Assembly: GCA_003993805.1 (NCBI GenBank)
Contig: RSEF01000002.1
Location: forward strand, 11,585,622 to 11,649,621
Origin: Himantopus leucocephalus
Lineage: Eukaryota > Chordata > Aves > Charadriiformes > Recurvirostridae
DNA length: 64,000 nt
Reading direction: 5' to 3'
Below the pieces are notes generated by a model. The model saw only the letters and a list, made by a program, of their open reading frames with translations. It was not told where the DNA came from and ran no database searches. Numbering within the stretch: the stretch's first letter is position 1; the number at the start of each line of letters is the position of its first letter. This document shows, piece after piece, positions 44,477 to 55,846 of the stretch. A program made the position numbers and the translations under genes.

Positions 44477-44501
44477 AAAAAATTGAGACACTCAATTTTT
44501 T
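44477..44501. other. Perfect hairpin, 11-bp stem and 3-nt loop
   Basis: AAAAAATTGAG (44477-44487), loop ACA, then CTCAATTTTTT (44491-44501). It is an AT-rich perfect inverted repeat. On the plus strand a stem ending in T6 looks like an RNA polymerase III stop or an intrinsic-terminator shape, but there is no transcription unit to support this. Confidence 0.6.
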
Positions 44502-44876
44502 CTCTTGAAGGAAAAAAATCTGTTTGGTGTAGGGTAGCCAGTTGGAAGACACATGGATTATTTACTAATTCGAAAAGGGACTGAAGTAGACAGTAACAGC
44601 TAAGATGTCAGTCATACTACGAAATGCCTTCCTGACAATTTTGGGATGTTACAAGGTGCAGAGATCTACTTTAACTACAAAAAGGGTAAAGATATTCAGA
44701 ATCCTACACAACAGGCATATTATCACTACAAAAATTTGCAAACAGAATTCAGCTTTGCCTTTCCTGGATTTCATCCAGGAGAAGTAGTGGACTTCATCAT
44801 TTTTTCTGTTTTAATTTAAAAAAAGTCAGATTTCTCTTCTACTCAATTAGATATTTTCCTGCAAATCTTTATTTTC

Positions 44877-44898
44877 AAANAAAAAAAAAAAAAAAAAA
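44877..44898. repeat. Poly-A run with an N at 44880
   Basis: An A run interrupted by one undetermined base, followed by A-rich sequence (GAAAAAAGAAAA). Simple repeat of uncertain length. Confidence 0.9.
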
Positions 44899-45966
44899 GA
44901 AAAAAGAAAACATCAGGGGCACTTAATTTTCTTCAGCGAATCCATCACATTGATACCATTTTTGCACCCTTAATCTACGATGCGTCCAACACTCAGGACC
45001 TCCCCACTGCTATTCTATTTAGCCGTATTATCTGAGTACTTCTCTGGTGACTTCAGTTATTTTAGTCATTTTCCCACACCAAGAGCCTCTTCAGTTGTCC
45101 AGCTGATTTGCTATAAATTTTCATGGATTATAGGCCACCTCCCTGACATCCTTCCCATTCCTTGTTATATCTTGTTTCCTGCAATCGTGGGAAAGGGATA
45201 TGGGACATTTCATCTGTGCTCTGCCTACTTTTCTTGGTGGTCCTTACTTCCTTTTATTTCCCATTTGCCAGCATCTCAAAAAGCCCAAAGATCTAAAAAG
45301 CAGTACCAATGAATAAATTACAAATGCTTTTTTAAATCACCCCAAGAACTGCTTTGAAAGTTCAGTGCGTATAGTGAACATGAAAATGCTAATTACAAGG
45401 AATAAAAAATAAACTGACTTGTGTTTTTAATTGGCCACAGCTAACAGCTAGAAGACAGCAAGCAACAGAAGTACATATTGCAAAGCAAATTTGATTATTT
45501 AAAAATGTAATACTTCTTTTAATTGTGTTTTAGCTGCTGTTTCAAGCAAGCTACATGAAGAAATGTGAAAAATTATATTGTCTCCGTGTATTCAATTTTT
45601 AAAAAATATCATTATTTTTAATAATTTACAATCTTAGACAACGAAGTTCTCTTCTCAGTCTACTTTTTCTTGTTGTTTTTCTTTAGAAAAGAAAAAGCTT
45701 CTTTAAAATCTGTGCAACTGTTTTTTGAGAAAGAATTAAAAGACTGCCTGACCTGACAAGCACTCTGGAAGAATCCCCTAAAAGTCTAAGAAATAGGAAA
45801 GCTGAGCTGTAGGAAGATTGCACTGACTATTTTGGTAATAAGCCTCCTGTCTCATGCGCCACTCCTATCTGTTTTAAGCAGAAATGACAATGCCTGGCCA
45901 GTTGCTGACAGCCAGCTTCAACAGTATAGCAAATAAATTTATTTAAGAAGGTCTGTCCTGCAGGTA

Positions 45967-46036
45967 TGTCCAAGTTCAATTCCTGGCAGTGCTACAGACT
46001 TGCTGTGACATCAGGCAAGTTTCTTAACCTCAGTTA
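45967..46036 (+). repeat. MIR core relic
   Basis: GTTCAATTCCTGGCAGTGCT, then CTTGCTGTGACATCAGGCAA, then GTTTCTTAACCTCAGTT follow the forward MIR core (GGTTCGAATCC..GCTCTGCCACT, GCTGTGTGACCTTGGGCAAG, TTACTTAACCTC) over about 70 bp. This is the best preserved MIR-type fragment in the window. Confidence 0.6.
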
Positions 46037-47109
46037 AAGAAAAAAGATATCGTTTTCTATATTCTTTAGCAGTTCATAAATTGTCTTCATTTTTGTAAAA
46101 CGGAAAAAAACCCAACATATACATTCTGACTATAGTAGTCTCCAGTCATTCTTGAAGGATGGGTATTCAGATTCAAGGAGTGAACACTGAAGAAGCCATT
46201 CCTGTTTAATTACACTCAAGAAAGAAATCCAAGAGGGTGTTTCCAAGTGTAGGGCTCATGTTTTATAGCACAAGCACCCTCTGTGCTGAAGTCTGAAAAA
46301 CTGACAATTTCTGTAAGAACAACAATATTCAGTTCTCTAAAAAGCTATGAGGGCAGTTCCAGATTTTATTGCAGTGTCGCTGATGACAATAGAACTTCTG
46401 ATGTCATTGCAAAAATTAAAGAACCGGCTATGAGCAAATGTAAATCAAAATGCATTTCAGTCTTCCCAGAGAAGAGGCGTTTACTCTGAACAAAGAAACA
46501 GTAGTAGAGTACTGGTAAGAGAATTGCTAGCACGATTTGTTGTCTCTTGGTGAAGATTTTAAGGAAAATTTTTCTCTTGAGGAAGATGATGCTACTTCTC
46601 GTGACATACTTTCACAAGTTACTAGCAGTTTCTCAATTTCAAAATAACATTCATTTAGTTACCAAGTACAAAATTTGCTACCTTTAATGTAGTACTTTCT
46701 TTAAAACTAATCTGAAAATCATAATAGTAAGTGTTTTTCACGATTTCTATAGCTTAAGCACAATTTCATTTCCTGCTCCTACAGGGGTACCATCAACTTG
46801 AAGTTCCAGCTATTTTTATGGAGCCATTAAACAATTTAGTGTATTAGATCTGCTTGCCTTTCACTTTTGCACTTGCCTTCATTTTTATCAAAACCACCTT
46901 CTCTCCATCCGTTGCTCCCACAAAAATAACATACACTATTTCGTACTTCTAATTTTCTGTTCTTCTAGTGTTAAAAGTATCGGCATATTATCTCCATCTG
47001 CTTCTGGTCTTAGAAGCAGACCTGTCCTCAGAATAAAATGGAAGTGTTTGCCTTTCCCTCTAATTTATACTCCAAATGCCTCGTAACATAGCAAAGTGCT
47101 GATACTACT

Positions 47110-47185
47110 GTTTTACAGGGAGGAAATCATGCCACAGAGAAGTATATTCAAAATCTGTTACAAGCACGAAAGTGAGACAGCATGA
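47110..47185 (-). repeat. MIR-like relic (tentative)
   Basis: GTTTTACAGGGAGGAAATCA, then GCCACAGAGAAGTATATTCA and a trailing AAGTGAGACAG resemble the reverse MIR core (TTTTACAGATGAGGAAACTGAGGCACAGAGAGG...). It is strongly diverged. Confidence 0.45.
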
Positions 47186-48718
47186 CTGGTAAATCATTTC
47201 AGAATCCTGACGAGTTATTCTCACCTGCTCCATACAAAACTGCTGAAGCCAGTGGTGGCCAATGCACAGCTCCTGAATCACTCTTGGCTCAAAATATTTC
47301 AGGTGTGGTTCCCATGAGGCTGCCAGTCATGTATCTGGCAGCAGGGCCATGCTGATGCAGCGGTGGCTGAATAAATGCAAATTATTGGATTTGGAAGACA
47401 CAAGTCAACAACAGTTGCTGAAGCAAACATCACTCTCGCACTCAACACTGAGACAAGTCCCAGCCCGTATTTCAGGAGACCTCAGCTCTCCAAAGCATAC
47501 GGTATGGGGGTTTTGGCTCTTACTCATACAGGAATTTTAGTGTGTAATCCATAAGGTGAGTAAGTTTGGCCATACTTGCCCTATACAGTAAATACTGAAA
47601 AGCAGCCATGACACGACATGGGTCTAAAATAGGCATCATGACAGGTTCTTCCATCTGAAATGCTAATGATTAGAAACTACAGCCTAGCTTCCAATCTGCA
47701 TTTACTCAGACTGGCAGTATAGTCAACCTCACGCCAATACTGGTCTGTGGCTTGGCTGGCTTTTTACTCTCTTCCATAGTCGCCTCCTAAATGTGTCCAT
47801 AGACACATTTATAGAGATCATAAGAACCATAGGGACTGATCAAAGACACATTTACTGAATTTCTTGAGTATGACACGAAGCTACTCAAATACATGGGATA
47901 GTCTTGGGCTAAAGATGGAGAAGGTAACACAGCTAACAGCATAGTTTCAGCCTCTCTGTTGGAACACTACAGAAATGTCAACATCCAATTCACAACAAAT
48001 CTAAATTCTAGCTTATTAATATAAGCAGACTGTAAATAAGAGTAATAAAGATTAGATATTTTTACTGACTCAGCAAACAGACCTTGATGTTTCCACCAGT
48101 TGCCTTCCCATCTAACATACTTGTAAGGCCCATAAATATCGGTTATTTCTCTAAATCAAGCTCTGACTAGAAGGGCTGAGTATGCTATGAGGAATCTTGA
48201 GGATCTTTCACTTTGAAGACAACATGAAGTATCCTGGGTCTTCCCTGGGGAACCTTTTTGTTGAGCCCAAGAGAAGTAATCCTAAGGAGAAACGTGTCCT
48301 AAGCTTGGGAGCTCCCTCAAGGTAGGTGTTGGCTAATGGAATCCTTGGAGAGAATGGTCTCCAGCCTTTGGGATCAGGAACAAACCTCAGCTAAGCAAGT
48401 TACAGGAATTACTTTAAGGGAAACAGACCACATGTCTTTTCTCCTGCCTGAAAAGTTTACTGTAATACACTCTGATGGAGTAGAGAAAAGCAAATAAGCT
48501 GGGCCACGAGCTCCCGTAGTACCTACGGCGCACACATCCAACATGGCCCAGTGTCCCTGCTCTACAGTCAATTTTGAGAAAGCAAGGAGAGAAGAGTGGT
48601 AAGTACTCCGTGGTGTGTAGCAGCTGGGTAATGTTACTAGTGGTTTTTCCACAAGCTATCCTGTAGCCTTGAATGTTTTTATGCTCACAGCACTTTGTAA
48701 GATTTATTTTTCAATTTT

Positions 48719-48765
48719 TTCATTTTACAGATGGGGAACCAATACACAAAAAGCTGTGTTTGGAA
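48719..48765 (-). repeat. MIR/L2 3'-tail relic
   Basis: TTCATTTTACAGATGGGGAA followed by CCAATACACAAAAAGCTG matches the reverse strand of the shared MIR/L2 tail (CCATTTTACAGATGGGGAAACTGAGGC). Only about 45 bp are recognisable. Confidence 0.5.
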
Positions 48766-49299
48766 GGCCCAGCGACGGTACCCAACTTCAGCATCACAAT
48801 TACCAGGGTGTGCCATTTCAGAAGTCTGACAAGTGGTTTTTAGTCTCTGCCCCCAGTGAAATAAAAATAATTGCATCCAACAACTAACACTATCCAGGCT
48901 ATTCTGCTGTGAATAGTCTTGGGCATCTCCAGTTAGCTTACAGCTCAATGCATTATTTTGGTGACTTTATGCAAAACAGAAATAGTCCCCATCACAAATC
49001 TCTACTATAGACAAAAATAACATGAGCACATTAAGCTGCTTTCGCTTGTCACCCCTGATGAACTTCATATGGCAACCAGACCAAAAGCCCACGCTGAGCC
49101 CCTGAAGCTGAATTGGAAACGGAAATATCACAAAAAAACACTACCAGCATCCCAGAACATGACTCATGCTGCTTAAGTACCAAATCATTACATTTAGAAG
49201 ATTCTTGTTGGGATATTTTGTATGGATAGATCAAGTACTCTGAAACTACATTTGCTGAAGAAAGGAGACTGAGCGCCAGGGCTCCTAACTTGGTACAGT

Positions 49300-49380
49300 C
49301 TCCTCCTGCGCTGGTTAACTTCAGGCAAGTCACTGCATATCTCTGTGGTACCATTTCCAAATGCAAAACTAATTACACTA
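49300..49380 (+). repeat. MIR core relic
   Basis: TTAACTTCAGGCAAGTCACT, then ATCTCTGTGGTACCATTTCC, then AAATGCAAAACTAAT follow the forward MIR order (TGACCTTGGGCAAGTCACTTAACCTCTCTGTGCCTCAGTTTCC...). It lies in a 6-kb cluster of similar relics. Confidence 0.55.
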
Positions 49381-49639
49381 ATCCCCTCTGTGCAACACTT
49401 AAACATCTATGGATGAAATGAATTATCCTAAGAACTATTTATATTATTAGAGCAAAGAACTACAATACTGTGTGGAGAGCCAGGGCCAAGTGTCTTCTGT
49501 CAGTCTATCCCTCTTGACAGGCATGAACTCTAAGTTCAGAAATCACTACAAAATGCTGTTTGTAGTTGATGGACTTTCCCGAGCAGAGTAAAATGGCGAA
49601 CTGGTAAGGGCAAACCACTGAAACAACACAGGTACTGCT

Positions 49640-49760
49640 GTTAAGGGCCCGATTTTCATAGATGTCTGGAGACAGAGGTGACGCCCATATGTGGTGGGAT
49701 TTTCAGAACTAACATTCATTCAAAGTCCCACTAAAATCTATGGCAACTAAGTAGTGTAGC
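49640..49760. repeat. Possible ancient dispersed amniote repeat fragment
   Basis: The phrases GGGCCCGATTTTCATAGA, GGTGGGATTTTCAGAACT and AAAGTCCCACTAAAATCTAT resemble wording seen in old reptile/bird dispersed repeats (GATTTTCAGA..., AAGTCAATGGGAG-like). I cannot name the family from the sequence alone. Confidence 0.3.
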
Positions 49761-50059
49761 CTTCACAGACGGTCCCTGCAACTTTAATCATTGAAACTCT
49801 GACCCCAAGTAAACAAACTAAAAAGACATTGTTTAATGTTACGTGTATGACTATTGTGGAAAACTTTTTTAGACAGAAATGTGACTTTTAAATTGCAGTT
49901 TAGCAATCTGTAAATGCTAATGAAATTCCATGCTGTCTGCCCTGTGATAATTTTTTCCTATTAAAAGCTTGCTCTTTTTTTAACCTAAGAAGCACATTGC
50001 TAGTCTAAGCACATTCATTGTTCAAAGTCTGAATTTATAGTTAAAATAAAAAGAGAGGT

Positions 50060-50105
50060 CACTTACCAGTAACCAGAATTCTTTGAGACACGAATTCTTC
50101 ATATA
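50060..50105 (-). repeat. Possible old dispersed repeat with an embedded splice-donor-like site
   Basis: The stretch reading TTACCAGTAACCAGAATTCT then TTGAGACACGAATTC resembles a dispersed amniote repeat motif (ACCTGTAACTGGAGTTCTTTGAGATG-like, recalled from reptile genomes). Read on the minus strand it ends CTG|GTAAGTGAC, a near-consensus splice donor with GT at 50066-50065, in the sense orientation of ZMYND11. Whether the donor is used cannot be told from sequence. Confidence 0.35.
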
Positions 50106-52540
50106 TAGTCAAACTAATGAGCTACATATATGTCCTTGCACTTAAGACTAGTCTTACATCTTCGCAATGAATAAGTATGTAAGGTACAGACTGACTGTGC
50201 CACTTTCAGTTTCCTCCCAACCATAAAACCTAAGAGAACTTCCAAAAATTCTGAGGAACAGCAAAGTAACCAAAAAGAAAAGAAAACATAAATGTGAACT
50301 ATATGTATAAAAAAAAAAATGCCTATTGGTAAATCGCCTCTTTTTCTCTTTTTGACTGACAGTGCACAAGTATAGTTTATCACAGTGACTTAAACAACTA
50401 CACCTGGCCGCTAAGTACCTGAGTTCCTGGAGTCTTTTGTACAAACCACTTTAGCCCTTCTTCACAAATATACAGGTTTGAATAATGTTACAGAGCTCCA
50501 GACCGCATCATCTCCAATATCTCAACTATTTCTTAACAATGTTGTGTGCTCTGGAGAAGTACCCTGTAGTAACAGCAGGAGATTCATCTTAGCAGCCTGA
50601 TAGCAAATTTTGACACAGTCTCCAATTGACTTTGACAGTCTGCATGGAAATGGCTGAACTGTTAAACCCTTCAGAAAACACACATGAATAGCCTGAAGCG
50701 TTTGAACGTGTGAATATAGAAGTAGACAACCTCCGGCATAAAAGTATAAAAAACAAATTCTGCTTTAGAGGCAGAACACCAGAAATAAAATTTGGAGATT
50801 AAATAAAACCTGCTGATTAAAAAGTATAATTCTACCACGATTTGAGGCAGAAAATGAAGGTCATTCATAAGAACATATGTAACTCCCGCAAAAGCCTCTG
50901 AGGAAGTGGCCTTGATGAAAGCAGAAGGAGTAAACACCAGGCCCGAGACCTTAATGAGGCTAAGTGAGAGTTCAAACTCTTTTAGCCTTAAGCAGATATT
51001 CCATAACAGCTTTAATAAATGATACAGAAGGAAAAAAAAAATTGTAAGAAGCCACATGGATCTCATTCCCAGAATGCGCAGCATGTGGGTGCTGGATGGC
51101 GTTCCTCTTGAAGCATTCCTGCCTCTTTCCATAACAAAAGCCCACAGATGACAAAAAAAGAGCTAACTAGACAGCCACCACTAAATGGGTAAGATCCCTC
51201 TCTGTCCTACAGTGCTGAAAGATAGGGTTTCAACCCTTTCACTTACGCACGACAGGCTGGCTGCTATCACAAGGGCTCATAATGGCATTTTCAGTAGGCT
51301 TGATCAGGGAGAAATAGGTAAAATTATTTAACTTATGTTATACAGGAGGTAAAGGAGGTCAGAGTAAGTGATCAGCGTAGTCCTGCTAGATAAAACCTTA
51401 AAGGTTTGGTACCACTTTATATCTGTGACCTAAAGCGAAAAATATTTTTGTTGACATTCTTTCCAAAAACAACGCCAAGACAGATATCCCAAAAAAGTTA
51501 AACAGACCAAAATAAAAATAGGAAGAACCGCAACTTTCAAAAGCACATGCATTGTCCTAAATCTCTCTTTTGCGTAAGTACATAGTACATTATGTACTAC
51601 TTTTATTAGCAAATGAAGTCATTTAAAAAGAACTACTAACAATAAGAAACATCAATGTTAATATGCAAATTCCAAGATACTTTCAAAACCATTTTTTCCA
51701 TTTCTAGGAAAATAAAAAAACTCGAAACCCTCTTTTTGTGAACAATCTATTTGAGATGAGTATGATTTCACTCACAAGTACTATTCAAAAACATTTTTCT
51801 TGAAAGCATTTTCAAAATGAAAACTGTTTAAAACTTTTTTCCACATACTTCTAATGCCTGTGTCAAATGGGTACATCTGGGCTGTGGATGAAGCATCTCT
51901 AAGCAGACTCAAGTATTTCTGGAAGAACACTGGGACAGTTCTTGTAAATATCAGACTGCTATGGTTATGCAATATGGTCTGATATTGGATTATTTTGAGC
52001 TCCTCTGGAAACCCATTCCAAGTTAATATTGATTATTAATATCCATCAGTTTTAAGAGTAAGCCTGCAGCTTTAAAGTTTGTATTTCTACAGAACAACTC
52101 TCCACAACAGGATGTGGCTTTAGGTCTTTTTTACACCTACAGTAACACACAGCAAGTTCTTCCTACTGTAATTTAAGCAGGATCCTAAGAGACTGAGTGA
52201 TAAATGACAAAATGCGCCTTTATATACAGAAGAGGAACATTCCTGTGCCAGCAAATGATTGCCACGTGCAGATCTGTGATTGCCTAAGTCCTATTGACAT
52301 ATATGCACACCACCACATAAATTGACTCCCCCTCCTTTGTTGATACACATGTAAAATCCATGCCTATTAACCTTGTAAATATACACACATATAGTTTTAA
52401 CTAAAATACAAACAGGTATTATTTCTCCTACCAATGAATTATATCCATTCCTGCTGCACAATATATCAGATTTTTAACAGTGCATACTACTCAGCAACTT
52501 AACCCATGCTGCACCAGCTTTGGCAGGAGTGTCTTCTACA

Positions 52541-52910
52541 AAGCATTCCTGAACTACACCTCACCCTGTGTTCCTTTTCTCATCCCTCCTGTAGCTATCT
52601 AGTTTTCTCACCTCTCTCCTTTGTCTCCATCACCCCTTTGCTGTCTTCTTTTACACTTGCACTTCATGGATTGCACCTTCTCTTCCATCTCATAAACTCT
52701 GGAAACCTACCTCTTCTATGAATGCTATTACTGAATGGGCCACTTCGTATTTTTTCTGTACTGTATCACGGCACACTACATTTATTCATGCACAGGTACA
52801 CAATGTAATTTGGAGCAGCGATTTTTGTAACTTTTTCATCCTGTGCTGTTGCCTTGTAAACTGCCAAGTACATATGCATTACTATGTAAATAGGCAATAA
52901 TAACAAAATC
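52541..52910 (+). repeat. Possible old CR1/L3-type LINE 3' region
   Basis: A pyrimidine-rich stretch with many CTC/TCC phrases is followed by GGAAACCTACCTCTTCTATG and then TTGTAAACTGCCAAGTACAT with ACTATGTAAATAGGCAATAA. This order resembles the 3' ends of ancient L2/L3/CR1-like LINEs (AAACCTACCTCTTCC..., then TGTAAACTGCC..., then TATATAAAT..AATAA). Divergence is high and the boundaries are approximate. Confidence 0.35.
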
Positions 52911-53764
52911 CAGATAAAACTTTACAGAAATGTAGGTAGTCAGATGTAATTACCCAAACTGGACCTTGGCCGAGACAAGAGGGCAAGCATCCTTACTCTT
53001 GTGGAAAGTGCCAACGGATTATACAATGGCCTGGATGAGTCAAAATCATAACTACGTAAATATATACTTTAAATGAAATTTCTAAACAAAGTACACCATC
53101 ATCTATCACTTTTTAATTATCTAGCGTACCTGTCAAGAGTGCTAGAGCCTCATTAGCAAACACCTTCTCAAGGCTGCCTCCCATTGCAGCTTGCTGTAGC
53201 CTGAGACGCAGGAAGTGAAGGTCGTCATTTAAATTCAAGACAGAGCGATTCTAAAGCAACACATTCTGCCCGAGATGTGGGGTTCCTGCCACAACAGCTA
53301 ACCAGCAGCTCTCCACCGAGTTTGGCAGTTCAGTTAGTTTCATCAATTCAGTGGAACTCGGAAGAAATGCTCAAAAGCAGGGCTGTAATTTCAAACTGTC
53401 AAGAGCTCTTTTGTTTAAGTTTAGTAACTTAGAGATGAAAAGGTTTGATACCCATTGTAATACTGTACTTCGTTTATTCATTTGACAGTCATCTGGCCAC
53501 CACACCCACCAGAATGGACTGAACTCAACAGACACTTGTCAACTCTCCTGCGCGGGAGGACTGCAGGCTGCTTCACCCACAGCTGAACACCCTTTCTCTT
53601 GACAACTCCTGAACTGTAATTCAGCCACCCAAAACCTTTTTCAAGAGGCATCTTCAGCTCCTGAAAAAACCTGCAAGTATGTTGCATTAACAATGACTTT
53701 TTGCCTTTATTATCACTCAATTCTCATTTTCCTTTGCCATGCAGCTTGCAGCTGGCTTTCAGCA

Positions 53765-53787
53765 NCCTTTTTTTTTTTTTTTTTTTT
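53765..53787. repeat. N base followed by CC and a T20 run
   Basis: One undetermined base at 53765 lies just before CC and a run of 20 T. The homopolymer probably caused the ambiguous call. Confidence 0.9.
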
Positions 53788-55831
53788 AACCTCGCTGAGT
53801 TGCCTTCTATGACTGAAGTCCCTATTTACTGGTACAGAAATACATAGTGTGGACACAGCACATTTGTCTGAGTTTGCAGCCTATTCAATGCTCTTCCAAA
53901 AGAAAGAGAGCAAATGTATCAGATCCCTATTTAACCTGCCTTGCTGCACTGAGGTCTTACCCAGTAATGGGATGGCATTCATAAACCTTTAGTCAAATTC
54001 CTCCTCTACAGTTGGACTCCTCACGTATACACATCATGGCGTGTTATTTAAAGAATGGAATCAACATCCCAGAGTGCCCAGATCAAACTGTAACAAGAAG
54101 TTATACCAAAATTGTCATAGACTAATATAATAAAGCAGAGGAGCTATTAGAATAGTCTGAAAGTGAAGCCATTGAATAATTTTCTTCTTAGGAAAACACT
54201 GCAAAGAAGATGAACAACTGACCCCTTCCTCTGTTCAGAGTCTCTCTGCTGAACATATACTAACACTGAGAGATGCTTAACATGATCATAACCGCTCATT
54301 TGACGAAGCTTTGAGGAAAGGACAACCATCAGGAAAGCACAAGGAAGTAAGCCAAGGGATCCAGACGCAGACAGACAGAATTAGCATCTCTGGATTCTTA
54401 GCTTTCATTTAACAAGAAGGAAATACAGTTCCCACCTTCATATGAAACATGACTTTCTTGTTCCACCTGCACTCAGACAGACTAAAACAATACCTCAGAG
54501 GAGCATGAACTTTCCTTTCCATCTCTGTAGGGAAATAACTGAAAAGCACATGGGTGACCCTTTAAAAACCACTGCTGCCAAGTGCATCACTGCCAAAGAA
54601 TTTACCATCTCTTTTTATACACGGCACTTGCCTATTGCATACAAAGAAGAGGTTTATTTCATTGTGAGTAGCTCCCTCTCAGAAAATACAGGACACTTAA
54701 AAGCATCACGACAATCTTTTCTTCCACTTTTCACTGCCACACATTAGCTGTTGTCACATTTATTTCCCTTTTTATGTATCCAGATCACTGGGCTTCTACT
54801 ATTGCAGCACTTACAGTCTAGAAAATTAGTTTCCTGCTGCTGCTGAATACCTAAAATACAGACTTTTCCCACTTTTTTACATGATTATACTTAAAATTCA
54901 AGAATAAGCCTTTTTTTTTTTAAGAGTATTCTTTTATTTTAGAAAGGTATTTGGGGTTATAATTTTAAAATGTGGCTTTCATTTTCATGCTCACAAACTA
55001 CGTCTGTTACAAAAATATTTAATAGCAAGCTGCTGCCTAATTAGATGACTTAATGTTGCAAAACTCTGTATTTAAAAGCAAAAGAACTGCCAAAGAAGAT
55101 CAAAATCATATTTTTTTCCTTTGCTGTGATGTGCCTTTTTTTCTAGTTATGTTATGTACAGGGGGAAAAAAAAAAGAGTTGAATGATAAGACCATGAATT
55201 CTCATTGTGTTTTCCACTATACTGTTTATAAGTTAACTGGGGTGTTTATAGCTTGTTTGCTTTTTTCTTCCTTTTTTTTTTTTCAAAAGTGACATTTAGA
55301 AGCCAATAACCCAAACTATATTACTGAACTCTTTAACAATGCCCAATAGGTGGATGACCTAGCTGCAGCGTGATTAAATAATCTAAGTGCTAGATCAATG
55401 AATGCAGCATGAATTAAAATGGCTGCAAGCTTCTCCAAGCATAAGATTAAAGATCCAAAAAAAGGTTTCTCTTACTTTTTACTTTACATTTCAAAGAAAA
55501 TGTAACCATTTATTAAAAAAAAAAAACAAACCCAAACATATTTTCCTGACAGAAATAATATAGTATTATTCTAAGATATGGTGACTAAACCATACATTTT
55601 TATTGTCAAAGAACTGACTACATTTTGCCATTCTCATACTGAATAACCTAATTCAAGGAAAAAGCAGTCTCTGCTCAAGAAACATAATGGTGCTAGGATT
55701 TGGTCCAAAGTGAACTGTTATCTCACGCGTGAAGATAATGAATGTTAATTTAAAATAATGCTCTTTCAACTCCAGGGTTTTTTTCATATAATCAATCAGG
55801 CCTGAAAATGCGTGCATTCGCTCTCGCACAG

Positions 55832-55846
55832 TCTCTCTCTCTCTCT
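55832..55846. repeat. (TC)n microsatellite
   Basis: A short uninterrupted TC dinucleotide run, next to CTCTCGC sequence. It is a simple repeat. Confidence 0.85.

Noticed and set aside
50671..51132. 153-codon minus-strand frame rich in hydrophobic residues
   Set aside because: The hydrophobicity follows from T-rich DNA. There is no receptor or transporter motif, and part of the region may be an old repeat.
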